Part shown: positions 44,326-56,132 of the stretch, in pieces
How the letters are laid out: each line of letters begins with the position of its first letter
How positions within the stretch are numbered: the first letter of the stretch is position 1
Assembly: GCF_001641265.1 (NCBI RefSeq)
Contig: NW_020167538.1
Span: 124,001-188,000, forward strand
DNA: 64,000 nt
Direction of reading: 5' to 3'
From: Pseudogymnoascus destructans
Lineage: Eukaryota; Ascomycota; Leotiomycetes; Thelebolales; Thelebolaceae
Made by a program: the position numbers and the translations under genes
The notes under the pieces: model-generated
Databases searched by the model: none
Told to the model about the DNA's origin: nothing
Seen by the model: the letters and a program-made list of their open reading frames with translations, nothing else

Positions 44326-44886
44326 CTAAACGGTATAAAAGTCAGTTTCCTCACCTACCAGGCCACCCAATGGTCGGCCTATGCAATGCAGCTTATATCT
44401 GTAGACATACCTTGCAAATATAGAGGTTATAATATGATTAAGGTCCTTTCGTATCTCGACCGATTCCAAGTCGCAATAATTAATATTCACCCGGCGTCAC
44501 CAAGAAATAATCAAGGGTTTTGGAACCCATTTCACAGACAAAGGAGGTCTTGTTACGCTCCTCGTCGCCGGAAGCGTAAGCCCTCGGCGGCACCATTCGT
44601 CCCATTCAGCAATTTCGAACAAAGGCACATTCGCATCCGGAGGCGGTATTCAACTTTCTTTCATTTCATTTCACATCCTTGTTTTCGCAGCTTAGAATTA
44701 TCCCCCGCCGAATCTAGCATTTGGAAGGGGTTGGAGATGCAGTCGCGGCCGGACAAGCAAACAAAGACTCTTGTGGAATGCAAAAAAACCCGCCACAAAT
44801 TGTCGTACATGCAAAAAAAGACAGAACCAAATGATCTCACGGGGTATCATCGAATGCGGCACAAAATAAAAGTAACGAAAAGGGCA
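44326..44886. other. Intergenic region, no gene
   Basis: About 560 bp between two minus-strand genes, the promoter side of the 1,097-residue gene and 3' flank of the bZIP gene. The plus-strand frame 44107-44970 is not family-like and overlaps the neighbouring exon antisense. Confidence 0.5.
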
Positions 44887-46125
44887 TCAACGTCCCATAC
44901 CAGAGTACCGGTCCATGACATCGAAAACGACGTGGTTGCTCACTTCGCAATCCGTGTTGCATTGTGGTGAACATCCAAGGTCGGTTCGGACATCGGATGG
45001 CAGAGCGTCGGTTGCCATCGCGGTAATCAAGTCGGTGGCATAGATGCAGCTATTCGTCCCAATGGTCTGGGCACTTGGCGTACTTCTAGGGGGACCGATA
45101 ACGTATGGTGGTGTTTGGAATGAAGGCTCAGGTCGTACTGGAAGCTGAATTTGTCGAGGTTGGGGTTGCTGGTATACAGACATGGATGGGTTGTAGAGAG
45201 CTTTGGAAGGATCATAGAGAGGGGGTAGTTGCTGGAGGTAGCGGTATTGGTTCGGGTCAAAATGGGCCTGCTCTGCGATTTCGAAGGCTTTTCTTTGTTC
45301 CTCATGAGTCAACATAGGACCCAACATATTGATTGCCCCGAGCAGCCCTCCAGGCTGTAGCTGAGGCTGCTGTTGAAGTGGCGCCTGTTGCTCTCTCGGA
45401 TTTGAAGTGCGGCTATTTCCTCCACAGCACTGATTTGAGAAGCTGTACGAAGATACCGGCGTACAAGGGTGAGATTCTCTTCCTAGTTTTTGAAGTCCTT
45501 GGCACTGAATGTCATCCGGCGACGATCCCGTTTGTAATGTATTCAGGCCCAGACCCGGGTTCTCGAGCTGTTCCGCTCCCTGGTCCTCCATGCTCTCCGG
45601 CGACGGCATCCACGGCGCCTGTGCCGCCAGCGGGCTAGCGACCATATCGATATTCTGTTCACCGGGCATCGTCGACGCCGGCCTCGTCTCTGGCGGCGAC
45701 CCCTCCGTCTCGCCGCAATGCCATCTGCGACTGTTGAGCAGTGTCTCTAGGGCCTGCACATCATCGCTTCTCGGTGTATTCCCCGACCACTGCTGGCTGC
45801 CATCGTCATCGCTAGCATCGTCGGGGCTCAAGCCATGTTGGGCAAGGAGCAGACGTAAACGCCGGTTCTCTTCGATTACTTTGCGTGCCGCGCCCTGGAT
45901 CTCGGAGCTGGCTTCGACGCCCGTGAGTTCGCATTGCCGGAGCCGGCCTTCGAGTTCCTGGAGGTACTCCTTCCTGCGCGCTCGGGACCGCCTTTGGTTG
46001 TCGCGGATGCGAGCCAGATTGGCCTTGTCCTACGTTGCGGTGTTAGTGGGCTTGCTCGTGGATTCTGCCCGGCATTCGTCAAGTATAGGCTAGTGTGCAG
46101 TTAAGTAGCTTACGCTGTCAGGCAT
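44887..46125 (-). CDS. bZIP transcription factor
   Basis: Exons are 46114-46125 (four codons, MPDS) and 44887-46029, split by an 84-nt intron (GTAAGC..ACGTAG). Splicing gives 384 residues. The basic region is right at the N-terminus: RIRDNQRRSRARRKEYLQEL, carrying the diagnostic NxxxSxxxR. A leucine zipper follows (LEGRLRQCELTGVEASSEIQ, then RRLRLLLAQHGL). The remainder is Pro/Gln/Ser-rich and probably disordered, with a Gln-rich stretch (APLQQQPQLQPGG) and YEEQR-type helical segments. It ends with a Cys-containing patch (LGCSPQCNTDCEVSNHV) that could be redox-sensitive, but this is only inference. The very short first exon means the gene is missed if exons are predicted by length. Target genes are unknown. 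Confidence 0.9.
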
Positions 46126-47274
46126 GTTGCTTGCTTGTCGGTATGGCAATATCTGGCGTAGAACTTTCCAATAGTTAAGAGATCTTCAGTCCGACCAGCC
46201 TTGCTCATAGCCAACCTTCTTCCAGTTCGAGGACAAGCCGTCCATATAAGGGCCGGGCGGGAACGACAAAGGTGGCAAGACCCGGTTTTACCATCCTCCG
46301 CAAACAACAGAATTCTTACAAAGTCGGCGCCTGTGCTTAAATCTAGCCCTCAGAAGGAATTATCGGTGTACAGGGCAAAAGACGAGTCGCGTTCTCTCGA
46401 TCGGCGAAAGGAATCCACAGCGCCTCGTCTGGCTGGGTCCGATCTTCGCCCCCCACACAAACCGGACTTACATCAGCACAACCCACGCAAAAAAAAAAGC
46501 TTAATTAGCAAGGCTACGGACCCCAATCTCCCCAATACCAGGCGTCAAAACACAAAACACCATCAAACTTCCCACTCTCCACACTTTTCCGTCGCGTCGC
46601 ACCGCTGGCGTCCGTCTAAGAACCCTTGGGATCGACGCTAGGGTATCTAGAAGCCTAACTAACACAGCTTGTGGCCCTTTTTTTAGGCGTCGCCGAGCGG
46701 TAAATTGGGGCGGTCGTTCGGTTCGGGGCGGCGTGGGCAAGAAAGGGGGGAATCACGCACCGCTTCGGGCTGGCTGAGAGACTCACGGGGCGCGACCCCA
46801 ATGAACGAGGCTCCCCGTCGGGCAGGGTGGGGTTTGCTCACTAATAGCGTTGTAGTGCCCCCCACGCAACCGCCACCGCCGATAATCCCAATTCCACAAA
46901 ACCTATTACTCAGTTCAGCAGAGCAAGGGTACGTTGGAATGGTGGGAACGTTTGGTATGGTGGTTGTGAAGTTACTAAATCTGTGGATGGTAATCCCGTC
47001 TCTCTGGCCCAATAAAGATGACCGCTCCATCCACCTCCGCCTCCTAAAACTCCAAGTGATCAATCACTATAAATATGATAATGCAGCGCATAAATATACG
47101 GGACGCCGGATGACCAAAAAAAAAAACTAATGCCACGCTCTCCCATGCAACAAAAATCGCTCGCTAACTCACTTTCGTGAAAGGGCAAGATTCGATCCAA
47201 TTCTAACGATCATCACAAAATCTCTTGCCCCTCGTTGCCCAATTCATAAGCCGTGTCGGGCTACGATTGGGACT
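46126..47274. other. Intergenic region, no confident gene
   Basis: About 1.15 kb upstream of the bZIP gene and downstream of the next minus-strand gene. A-rich runs lie near 46489-46500 and 47117-47126. The frames seen are not family-like. Confidence 0.5.
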
Positions 47275-48777
47275 TCAACGGACGCTTGGACGTCGTCGAT
47301 AGTTCGAGTTCCGCGCAATGACGGCGGCGTACTCTCTCCTGTAGACGTCCTCGTCCACAACATCATCATCTGCTTCCATCGCGTCATCATCTACTTCTAG
47401 GACATCGTCGACTTTGATGGCCGATCCGCCGTCTTTTTCCACGCATTTCACTTCCAGTCCCTTGGGCGAGTTTTCCGTGGTTTTTTCTAATGACTTTTGC
47501 GCCGGCTTTTGTGCTGGCTTTTCCGGTTTCTCAAACATCTTTTCTGCTTCCCTCCTGATCTGGATCTGCTTTGAAGTCCGTGGCAGCTGGGGTTCCGGCT
47601 TCAATGTAGCGGAGGCAGTAGGGGCAGCAGCTCCACCTTTATCACCCGCTCTGACATAGTCAGCTTTCCGGTCCGTCGTCTCGCTCGAGTCCTTGTCCGT
47701 ACCAACTTCCGCTCCCTTCCCTTCTGCCTTCATTTCCTCTCCAGCCCTATCCCACACCTCTTGTAGTCGTGATTTGATTCCTTCAATCTCCGAAGTGCAC
47801 TGTCCGTCCCGCAGGAACTGGTGGGCCGCATGCTCGCACATGCTCTGGCACCACTCAAGTCCACTGTCCAGCTCGTCGAATATACTCGAGCCCAACGCAG
47901 ATACCCTTGAAGATGCTCCGCCACCAGGAGGGCCTTGCCCGGCGCGTCTCACGCCCGGCGCACCTGGCCCAGCACGAAGGGCTTTATTGGATGACAATTC
48001 TCTCATCGGCCCCATGCGACGCGTTGATACAAACTTCAACGCAGGCAGCGGCAGCCCCTCGTCATCCTCATCACCAGGCGAAGCAGAAGCCATCATCGCA
48101 TTCGGGCTACTAGTAGGGCCATTTATAATATCTCCTGCAGCAGCCGCTGGGGTTTTATCCACCTCCAACTCTGGCTCCAGCTCATCGCCCAGTGCCTCCA
48201 GATCAGCCATCATGCGCATGCTCGCCATCCGCGCGGCCATCTTGCCCTTGCGCATGGAGTTGCGGGAAGCGCTGATGTGCTTGACGAGGGCCTCGAAGTC
48301 GCTCTGCACGGCCGAGTCGTAGTAGACGATTATCATGCAGCGGGTTCGGTGCTTGGGTTTCCCGAGTTCGGCGGAGGCTAGAGACTCGGTCTTGCGCTTG
48401 CGGAGGACGGGTGGTGTGAGTGCGGGGAGACCCTTTGCGAAGGCCCCGCGGAGGCGATTAGATGTGTTGTGTTGGGGGGTTCGTGGGGAGTTGTCGACAT
48501 TCGGTGGTGATGGTGCCTTGTCGGTGGTGTCATTATTTGTATTGGGGGTATCAGTAGTAGAATTCATGGCAATTTCGATATCCTCTGGAATGACATCGTT
48601 GTCGTCTTTCGGCCGCAGGGACTCCGTAGAACCCTTATTCCGTAATGAGCGTGTCGAAGGTCTACTGTTCTCGGCCTCGGCCAGTTCGCCCTGTCGCCTT
48701 GCTATCTTGCCATTGAGGTCATCGAGAAGAACCTGCCAGTCGGGTATCGACTTGACAAGGTTATTAAGCGGATCCAT
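47275..48777 (-). CDS. Hypothetical protein, acidic C-terminus
   Basis: A single-exon frame of 500 residues from the ATG at 48777 (MDPLNNLVKSIPDWQVLLDD); an upstream in-frame ATG at 48834 is possible but the region looks like leader. The N-terminus predicts a helix that continues to KIARRQGELAEAE. The centre has a compact, conserved-looking block (CMIIVYYDSAVQSDFEALVK, then HISASRNSMRKGKMAARMAS). A second helical block carries spaced Cys (LEWCQSMCEHAAHQFLRDGQ). The tail is Lys/Glu-rich and then strongly acidic (VLEVDDDAMEADDDVVDED) before a basic end. This could suit a nuclear or complex-forming protein. I do not recognise a named family and give no function. Confidence 0.65.
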   Translation of the reverse strand: MDPLNNLVKSIPDWQVLLDDLNGKIARRQGELAEAENSRPSTRSLRNKGSTESLRPKDDNDVIPEDIEIAMNSTTDTPNTNNDTTDKAPSPPNVDNSPRTPQHNTSNRLRGAFAKGLPALTPPVLRKRKTESLASAELGKPKHRTRCMIIVYYDSAVQSDFEALVKHISASRNSMRKGKMAARMASMRMMADLEALGDELEPELEVDKTPAAAAGDIINGPTSSPNAMMASASPGDEDDEGLPLPALKFVSTRRMGPMRELSSNKALRAGPGAPGVRRAGQGPPGGGASSRVSALGSSIFDELDSGLEWCQSMCEHAAHQFLRDGQCTSEIEGIKSRLQEVWDRAGEEMKAEGKGAEVGTDKDSSETTDRKADYVRAGDKGGAAAPTASATLKPEPQLPRTSKQIQIRREAEKMFEKPEKPAQKPAQKSLEKTTENSPKGLEVKCVEKDGGSAIKVDDVLEVDDDAMEADDDVVDEDVYRREYAAVIARNSNYRRRPSVR

Positions 48778-51194
48778 GCTGAATGCTGCTATGGACCTCT
48801 CGCTTTGATATCGTGTTTGGTGAAAGGGGACCAAGAGTGCCGCTGATGTCGTTGGGTCGTAGATGTTGTTGTGGTTGAACGGGATTCGAGTGTCGGGCTT
48901 GTTGCAGGAGGCACGCCCTTACGAAGAGGCCATATCTCTTCAGACGCGCACAGATTTCGTGGAAGCGAGGCGGTGATTTGAAACTGACAGTACGGAGTAT
49001 GAAGTTTGTGTTGGCCGTTGAGGAGGTTGAGGTTCGGTTGTACAGAGGTGCTGTGCTGTCTCTCACGCTGCCGGGAGTGATCGCTGCTTGGCGTGGAGTT
49101 TGCGCTGTCCGGTGCTTGGTAGCTTCGGTCTAAGTCACTTGCCACGAGCAATATCCGACTATGAAGGGCAATTTCCCAACAGCCCCCACTTGACGCTGGT
49201 TCTCGAAGGTGAATAGAAGGAAGCGACGACGAGAGTTGGGGGAGGAGGAGAAGTCGGCGTCTGGATAGATCGTAGTCGAGAATTTTGTCGCACTTCGGGG
49301 GGTTGTGAGGGGTTATGTACTCCGTATGACCGTCGAGTAGTCTATATGGGCCAACGACAAATACCTCTTGTGAGAAAGAGGATCTGCGGCGATGTTTCTC
49401 CATAGACGTACTATAATAGAGCCATGATGTGTACTCTGTATTCGAGGTGTATTCTATAGTCTATAGTCTATATTCTACCTTCTTCCCCCATGAGCTGTGA
49501 TCTACGAGACAGGCCAGGCGAGCCATATACGAAGCTGAAGCCCATCGCGACGGCCCGCAGTGTGAGTCTAGGCGTCTCATGGGCCTCATACATCACGGCC
49601 GTGAGCGGTTTTCTCACCTGATTCCAAAAGCCCCCGCGCGCTTCTAACGTCGTTGGAGAACACTTATTCATCCAACCCAACTCGCTCCATGACGCCCAAT
49701 GAACCGTCTGCGAGGGCCAACGGCATCGGCAAACTCGAAACACAAGAAGCAAGCAGATATTCCTCGCCAGAGACTCGAAGTAGATGATACGAAGTAGATG
49801 ATACTCATCACATCTCCACCACGCGAAGAGCTACTCCAGTACTTGTAGCCATCCACACGAGGTTCCGAAGCCAAGTGTGCCCCCACATGTTGCCAGAACG
49901 ATATCGCTGTGCCATCCGCCCGCATATCTAATGAAGACATCCCGACATCCCAGTCTCTGCGAATAGAGTGTTTTAATGGCACCAACACTTTTCTCGTCGC
50001 ACTAGGCCTCGGGGTGCCCGCCGTCGATTTATTTCCCTGTTGCACAGCAGCGCCGAGACCTTCATCCCCGTATCTCATCAATCTCAGATCTTGCCCTTTC
50101 CTTTCTTCTCGCCAGACTCCGCACAAAAAGCGGCTGAGAAAGCTGTGAGGAAATCGTGTGTGGCATCTGTTGACAGAACGAGACGGACGAGACACAAGCG
50201 TAATCGGGGAACCCTTCCGCCCGATCCTAGCGAACAGATCGCCACACCTTCTCTTTTCTCCAACCCTTCCTGCACGCCAAGGTGGGCGCTGTAGAACGAG
50301 CTCAACGTCAGCCTCCATAACCACCCATAACCCCCACCACTGGAGGCCAAAATGACGAGTCGCGACTGCATATGTGAGAACAGAGCTTCGCTCTCGCTTT
50401 CTGACACAACTCCACTAGTTTGCGCGCTCCAAATACCCATACACCTCGCGCCGCCGCTGAAGAATTTGAATTTGCGTGTGCACCACAGAAGCAAGCCGCC
50501 AATCTTTCCTCAATCCATAATCCAGCTCTTGAAGAACTGTAGGTTTCCCATCAGGACCCTGGAAACCCTTGTCTCCACGCCTCAGCTCCCACAACCCCCA
50601 CGAAGAAATCCGGCACGACCAACCACAGACACGTCTGCCAGTGTTGCACCCCGATGGGCGCTCGAGCTTCGACAGACAGCAGAGGAGTGGCACGGGACGT
50701 CGCTGACGTCTCGCTTGAGTGATTATATTAGCCTAATCCGGTCGGACTACATAATGCAACAACGGTTTGTTCTGTACATTATGCGAGCTACTGTCGTCAT
50801 GCCAGTGGCTCCAAATCAGACTCGTAGCGTAACGTTCAAAAGGCCCCATTGATCAAGCTGTGCAGATGAAATGGTCCTTTTGGGAGACTCGGTGGTCTAG
50901 AAGAGTGAGTTGGGAAAAAAAGCGCCCAGATGCTCTATTTTGGTCTGGCGGTTTAGCTGCCAATTCTACATCCTCAGCCTCATGGTCTCAGATATTGTTT
51001 CTCTGGTGGAAGGCCAGGCCATTCTTTGCCAGTCGTCCTTATCCCGTGAGTATTTTGTAGCCCCTAACCCCTGATTCTCATATGCACTGCTGTTCCACCT
51101 CAACTGTCTACAAGCTCCCGAGTCGCATGGTTCTCCCTAATCCACTTCGCCTCCTGTCAGCTCCCCCTTTCCAATCTTCAAGCAATCAAGGTCC
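48778..51194. other. Long intergenic region, no confident gene
   Basis: About 2.4 kb. Several short frames exist on both strands (for example 49668-50324 minus, 50352-50852 plus, 50415-50693 minus), but none shows a family motif or a convincing splice set. A short conserved coding exon cannot be excluded. Short ATATTC/CTATAGTCTATAGTCTA-type repeats occur at 49440-49480. Confidence 0.4.
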
Positions 51195-51911
51195 TCACGG
51201 GTTCAGCTCCTCCCTCTTCCACTCCCCTTCCACAAACGTATATATCCACCTCTTCGAACTCTCAGGGTCCGTAAGATCCACACACTCCACCTCCCCCGGC
51301 CTCACAACCACAAGCCTAAAATTCCCCTTCGCCTTCTCCTCATCGAACTCCCCCCCTGCAACCTTACTCACCTCCCCCGGCGGCGGCCCCGCCAACCCCT
51401 TTTTCAACTCCCTCCCCATTACCTCAAACTGCCTCTCCCATTCCCCCTCCCACCCCCACCCCTCACCAACCTCCCTCAACCTCCCCTTAAGCGCCGACTT
51501 CACAGCTTCTACCCCCTCTCCCTCACCTCCAACATCCGGCCCAAGAACCCACCCATCCCCCCGTATCCGCCATTGCATATTCACCTCCTTCACCCAAAAC
51601 ACAAGCTCCACCCTTCCTCCCCCACCACTCGCCCTCCTATCCCCCTGTCCCGGGCCGAGTAAATCAGGAACCTTAGCTGACCGCACGTCCGTCGTGAAGG
51701 TGAGTAGGTCGGAGGTGGCCGTCTGTGGACCCTTCGCGGCACCGCGTGGGCCGGACGCGAACATTCCCCGGAAAACGCAGGTTCGTGCGCGGGGGCTGTA
51801 GGGCGGTGTGAGGGACGGTGTGTGGTGGAGGGTGCTGAGGGTGAAAGTTGGGGGGGTGAGGTGGGTGAGGTGGGTGTGGAGGAGGGGAGCCCAGGGGGCG
51901 GGGTCGGCCAT
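51195..51911 (-). CDS. Pyridoxamine-phosphate-oxidase-like FMN-binding protein (Alr4036 family)
   Basis: 238 residues from the ATG at 51911 (MADPAPWAPLLHTHLTHLTP). The longer frame to 52337 adds low-complexity sequence and is not used. The fold is indicated by the family pattern: SPRARTCVFRGMFA near residue 45 (start of the FMN-binding barrel), LTFTTDVRSAKVPDLL near 70, VELVFWVKEVNMQWRIRGDG near 100, FRLVVVRPGEVECVDLTDP near 200 and RWIYTFVEGEWKREELNP at the end. Such proteins bind FMN; activity on pyridoxamine phosphate is unproven for most fungal members. The usual insert is shorter here (Gly-rich GDRRASGGGGR). The composition is very C-rich on the plus strand, giving a spurious plus-strand frame at 51082-51801. 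Confidence 0.85.
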   Translation of the reverse strand: MADPAPWAPLLHTHLTHLTPPTFTLSTLHHTPSLTPPYSPRARTCVFRGMFASGPRGAAKGPQTATSDLLTFTTDVRSAKVPDLLGPGQGDRRASGGGGRVELVFWVKEVNMQWRIRGDGWVLGPDVGGEGEGVEAVKSALKGRLREVGEGWGWEGEWERQFEVMGRELKKGLAGPPPGEVSKVAGGEFDEEKAKGNFRLVVVRPGEVECVDLTDPESSKRWIYTFVEGEWKREELNP

Positions 51912-52944
51912 GGTGAGGTTGCGGAGGGAAGGAATGGTTGTGGTTGTTGGATTGTCGTGTGCGTTGTTGGTTTGTTGGATGTTGGTTGTTGGTTCCTGAC
52001 CGTTGGCCGTTGGTTGCTGGGGCTGGTAGTTTTTTTGTTTTGGGTGTTTTTGGATTGGGATTGGATTGGATGGTTGAAGCGCTGGATTCGTGGCCCCGGT
52101 ATGGTGGACTGTTGGTTTGAAAAAAAGGCGGATGCGTGTAATTGGTATATACTCCGCTGAGTGTGAGGTAAGAGGAGTGGCTCGCTCGTGACTCTGGAGT
52201 GTGGTGTTTGATGATGCAAGCTCACGATCTGAAGTTAAAAGTTGCCCTAACACGCCTGTGACCCCGCCATTCCCCGCATTCTGTCGTCGACGGATACGTC
52301 GACGATCGGCAGCCACAGTACGACAAATGGAACCCATGGAAGGAATTAATTACTCACGAAGGTAGCTGGCTCTCTAAAAACGGGATGAAGCTCGATCTTG
52401 TAGGAAATCATCGCTTTCTTTATTTGCGATTGGTCGTTTATAGCCACGATTTGGGTAGTGCTGGTAGTGCTGGTAGTACTTAAAGCCAGGTCCATATCCA
52501 AGGATCATCCTCGTTCTCTGCGGTCTATTTCTTTCCCAATAAATCTCCAAAACAATATTGCTGTACAATATGGTTTCAGACCGGTTTATATTCAGTACAA
52601 CACCGTCTCGTGTTGCTAAACATTCGCCGAGCAGACCCCGATCAGCCATATATGAGACCAAACTAGGCGACAAGGTTATGCCATGCCGTTTCCCGGCTTC
52701 AAACTCATTACTAAGACAACTCAATGAGCGACTTCTGATTACCACGCAACTCGAATCGAGCCGTGTGATTAGGATCCCATAACACTCCAGGAGGGATACC
52801 GGCCTTGTTCTTATGTTTTCTGCTGTTCAGAGTCGATATTTTGCCCCTGATTCACCCATGTGGTTATCTACAAGCACCCTGACCGCCCACTCCCTACAGT
52901 AGTAGCGCAATAGCGTGTTCTGGCAGCCGCATCCCCCACTCGAG
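51912..52944. other. Intergenic region between divergent genes
   Basis: About 1.03 kb between the FMN-binding gene (minus) and the zinc-cluster factor gene (plus). A G/T-rich tract at 51930-52080 precedes the former. Frames here are not family-like. Three GGTAGTGCT/GGTAGTACT repeats lie at 52456-52480. Confidence 0.5.
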
Positions 52945-55649
52945 ATGGGAGATCGCGAGATCCTCGAGGTGACCCGGCGCGAATCACCTTTAAATATGGA
53001 TAATGGTTCTAGTGAGGCTCGGAAGTTGCCGCCCCACGCGCCGGCGAAGAAGAAGTCCCGGTCGAGTCGCGACGCCGCTGCCATCAAGCGACGATGCGTG
53101 AGCACAGCCTGCATTGCCTGTCGCCGGAGGAAGTCAAAGTGTGATGGCAATACGCCGTCGTGCGCTGCCTGCTCGAGCGTCTATGACACTGGTAGGTTTT
53201 TATCTAGGTTTTACTTTTGCCCACGCGACCTCAGCGCTAACTATGCGGTTACAGAATGCGTGTACGACCCAAATAGCGACCATCGACGTAAGGGAGTGTA
53301 TAAGGAAAAGGCCGATATCAAGGCGCGCGAGTCGACATTGCAGACGATCGTGCAGGCAATACTGAACTCCTCCGAAGACAGTGTTTCGGCTTTGGTTCGA
53401 CAGATACGCACCTGCGACAACCTAGACGATGTCGCAGACACTATCGCCCGAAAGGAAAACTCCGATGTGAGGGCGGAGGACGAGGACGATGATGATCTCA
53501 TGATTGCGGCATACTCTCAAACCGTCGCTCCGACCTTTGAAAACGAGCTTTCGGGGAAAATGGGCGAATTGAGGATCGAGAATGGGTCGATGCGGTTCAT
53601 TGGCGGCACATCGAACTTGATATATCTCTCACCAGAGGATGATGAGAAGGATGGCTCGGACGCGCTACAGCAACAAGATGCGCCATTATTAAGCTGGACA
53701 ACTGTTACGGCGGACGCTGAGCTTATACTACATTTGCTAAACATGTACCTGAGCTGGCACTACCCATACTTCACGACATTATCGAAGAGCCTCTTCTTAC
53801 GAGACTTCCTCCTGGGAAAACCGCCCGGGAATTCCAAGCGGACATTATACTGCTCGTCATTGCTAGTCAATGCAATGTTGGCACTAGGGTGTCACTTCAC
53901 CAATTCGCCAGCGGGCTGTGCGGATCCAGAGGACCCCGCTACGAAAGGAGACGCATTCTTCCAAGAAGCCAAGCGCTTATTTGTTGAGAATGATGAATAT
54001 GAGAAGCCACGATTAACGACTGTACAAGCCTTAGCATTAATGTCCCTGAGGGAAGCCGGCTGCGGCCGCGAAGCAAAGGGCTGGGTATACAGCGGAATGA
54101 GCTTCCGCATGGCGTTAGATATGGGTCTAAATCTAGATTCCGGCGGAATGGCCAGCAGCAAGGACCCAATGGATGAGAAAGAGATCGACGCACGAAGAGT
54201 AACATTCTGGGGCTGCTATTTGCTCGATAAGTGCTGGTCCAACTACCTGGGACGCATGCCCCAGCTGCCGACGTCAAATATAACTGCTCCAAAATACGAT
54301 GTCTTCCCGGATGAGGACAGTGACACTTGGTCGCCATACACCGATACTGGAGTTAGTCAGTTGCATTCGCAGCCGTCACGCACAAGAGCAGTTGCGTTGC
54401 AAATATCAGCATTGTGCGAGATCAGTAGCGACCTACTGATATTTTTCTATCATCCCCAGACGCTGGAGCGGTCTATGGGGAAGCAGTCCGAGCTGAAGAA
54501 GTTGAGTGAGCTGCATACCCGCCTTGAGGCATGGCGCAAGGAGCTGCCCAAGGAGTTTGAGTATAAAGAGGGGCAACTACCTAATGTTTTACTTATGCAG
54601 TAAGACTCTTTGATCCTCTTAACCGTCGGTATATACTAACACTCCGCAGCATGTTTTTCCATCTCCTTTACATCCATCTATTCCGCCCATTCCTGAAATA
54701 CAACCCATCGACCTCTCCTCTTCCCAGTCACGTCTCGCCCCGAAAATTCTGTACTTCCGCTGCCTCCGCAATCTCCAAACTCATGCGTCTGTACAAGCGC
54801 ACCTATGGACTCCGTCAAATCTGCAACATCGCCGTCTATATGGTCCACTCGGCTTGCACCATTCACCTACTCAACTTACCCGACAAAGCTGCCAAGCGCG
54901 ACATCATCCATGGCACCAAGCACCTCGAAGAGATCGCAGAGGACTGGTTATGTGCCCGCCGCACCTTAAGCATCATAAGCGTACTCGCATGCAAATGGAA
55001 GATCGAGCTCCCAGAAGAAGCACGCGACGTCCTCCATCGCACCGACGCCAAATACGGCACCTTCTCCCCCACCGACGTCCCCAGCCCCAAATCCGAATTG
55101 AACTTGGGTACGCCGCCGGGGTACAGCTCTCCCGAGGCTCCCAAAGCCGCGAAGACCGTATCGGTGCCGCCGCCAAACCCACCAGGCAGCGCGCAGAATA
55201 ACGTGTACACGACCTTAGCGCCCTTCGTGCCCGTATCGGCCGCAGGAGCAGAGGTAGGCCCCATGTCTCTCGTCGATGACTCTGGGTTGAACATGACAGT
55301 GCCGTACCTTCGAAGCGCCGCAACAGGCCTCTTCAACGTCCTCCCCCCCAATATAGGCAGCAGCCCACGCACTTCGAAGCCGGGACAGACGGCGCCGCGG
55401 CAGGCGATGGCGGGTCCATCGCAAGGGAGGCAAGTTAGTCCAACAACGTTGTTTGGGGGACAGGGGGCGATGGGTGAGGGTCAGGATTGGTGGCTGCGCG
55501 ATCAGGCGAGCCTGGCGGTCGGGTTTGATAATTGGGAGGATTTAGGGAGTGTGGGTGGGGAGGGGGCTTTCTTCACGGGCGAGGCCTCGGGTTTGGACGA
55601 TAGTCCAAGAATGGGGGGCCCTGTAAGCCAGGAGGAATGGTATAATTAG
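52945..55649 (+). CDS. Zn(II)2Cys6 transcription factor with fungal-specific (MHR) domain, nit-4/nirA-like annotation type
   Basis: Exons are 52945-53191, 53255-54599 and 54650-55649, with introns GTAGGT..TTACAG (63 nt, in frame if read through) and GTAAGA..CCGCAG (branch ATACTAAC). Splicing gives 863 residues. The start is MGDREILEV at 52945. The binuclear cluster reads CIACRRRKSKCDGNTPSC (near residue 55), then CAACSSVYDTECVYDP, so intron 1 splits the last cysteine pair. A linker DHRRKGVYKEK follows. The middle homology region includes LHLLNMYLSWHYPYFTTLSK, GMSFRMALDMGLNLDSGG and RRVTFWGCYLLDKCWSNYLG. The C-terminus is Pro/Ser/Gly-rich with DWWLRDQASLAVGFDNWEDL. Close relatives in databases are often labelled nit-4 or nirA-like; I cannot confirm a nitrogen role. 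The start codon choice between 52945 and 52996 is uncertain. Confidence 0.9.
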
Positions 55650-56132
55650 GCTTGCACAAAAGGGATACCGTGAGGATATTTTTTTGCGAATTGTCTGGTC
55701 GTTTAGGACTGGTGGCTGGTGGGGTTTAATAAGGGAAGACATTATGGCCTGAAAATGGCGGTATATATCACTCTCAACTCTCGTCTTTAGCCTATTACTT
55801 CTTAGAAAGTATTTTTTTAGGCACGCGTGGGATCTATTCAAAATAGAAACCACATCGATTCGCAGTCATCTCGTCTTCGTGGCGTTTCGGTTTTGTTTTC
55901 ATAAAATAAGGATAAGTTAAACTTAATATAACCCAGAATAATTATTTAATTCAACCAACAATAGATTATCAATCACGACTGCAAACGTATAGTCTATACC
56001 GACTATATGCTATCATTGCAAATCATAGCCATATTATACTGTCCGAGACTCTGTTCTTATTGATGCCACGTGGCTGTCCTCCAAACGCGCATTAGAGGAA
56101 GAGATGGAACGGATACATTCCGTGTTCGATAT
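55650..56132. other. Intergenic region between convergent genes, no gene
   Basis: About 480 bp between convergent 3' ends, AT-rich with TATAGTCTATACCGACTATATG-type inverted words near 55990. Confidence 0.5.

Noticed and set aside
49668..50852. Overlapping frames in the 48.8-51.2 kb gap (49668-50324 minus, 50352-50852 plus, 50415-50693 minus)
   Set aside because: No motif, no good splice set and mutual overlap; kept only as a note in the spacer entry.
51082..51801. 239-codon Ser/Pro-rich plus-strand frame
   Set aside because: It is antisense to the FMN-binding protein gene, whose minus-strand frame matches a known family along its length.
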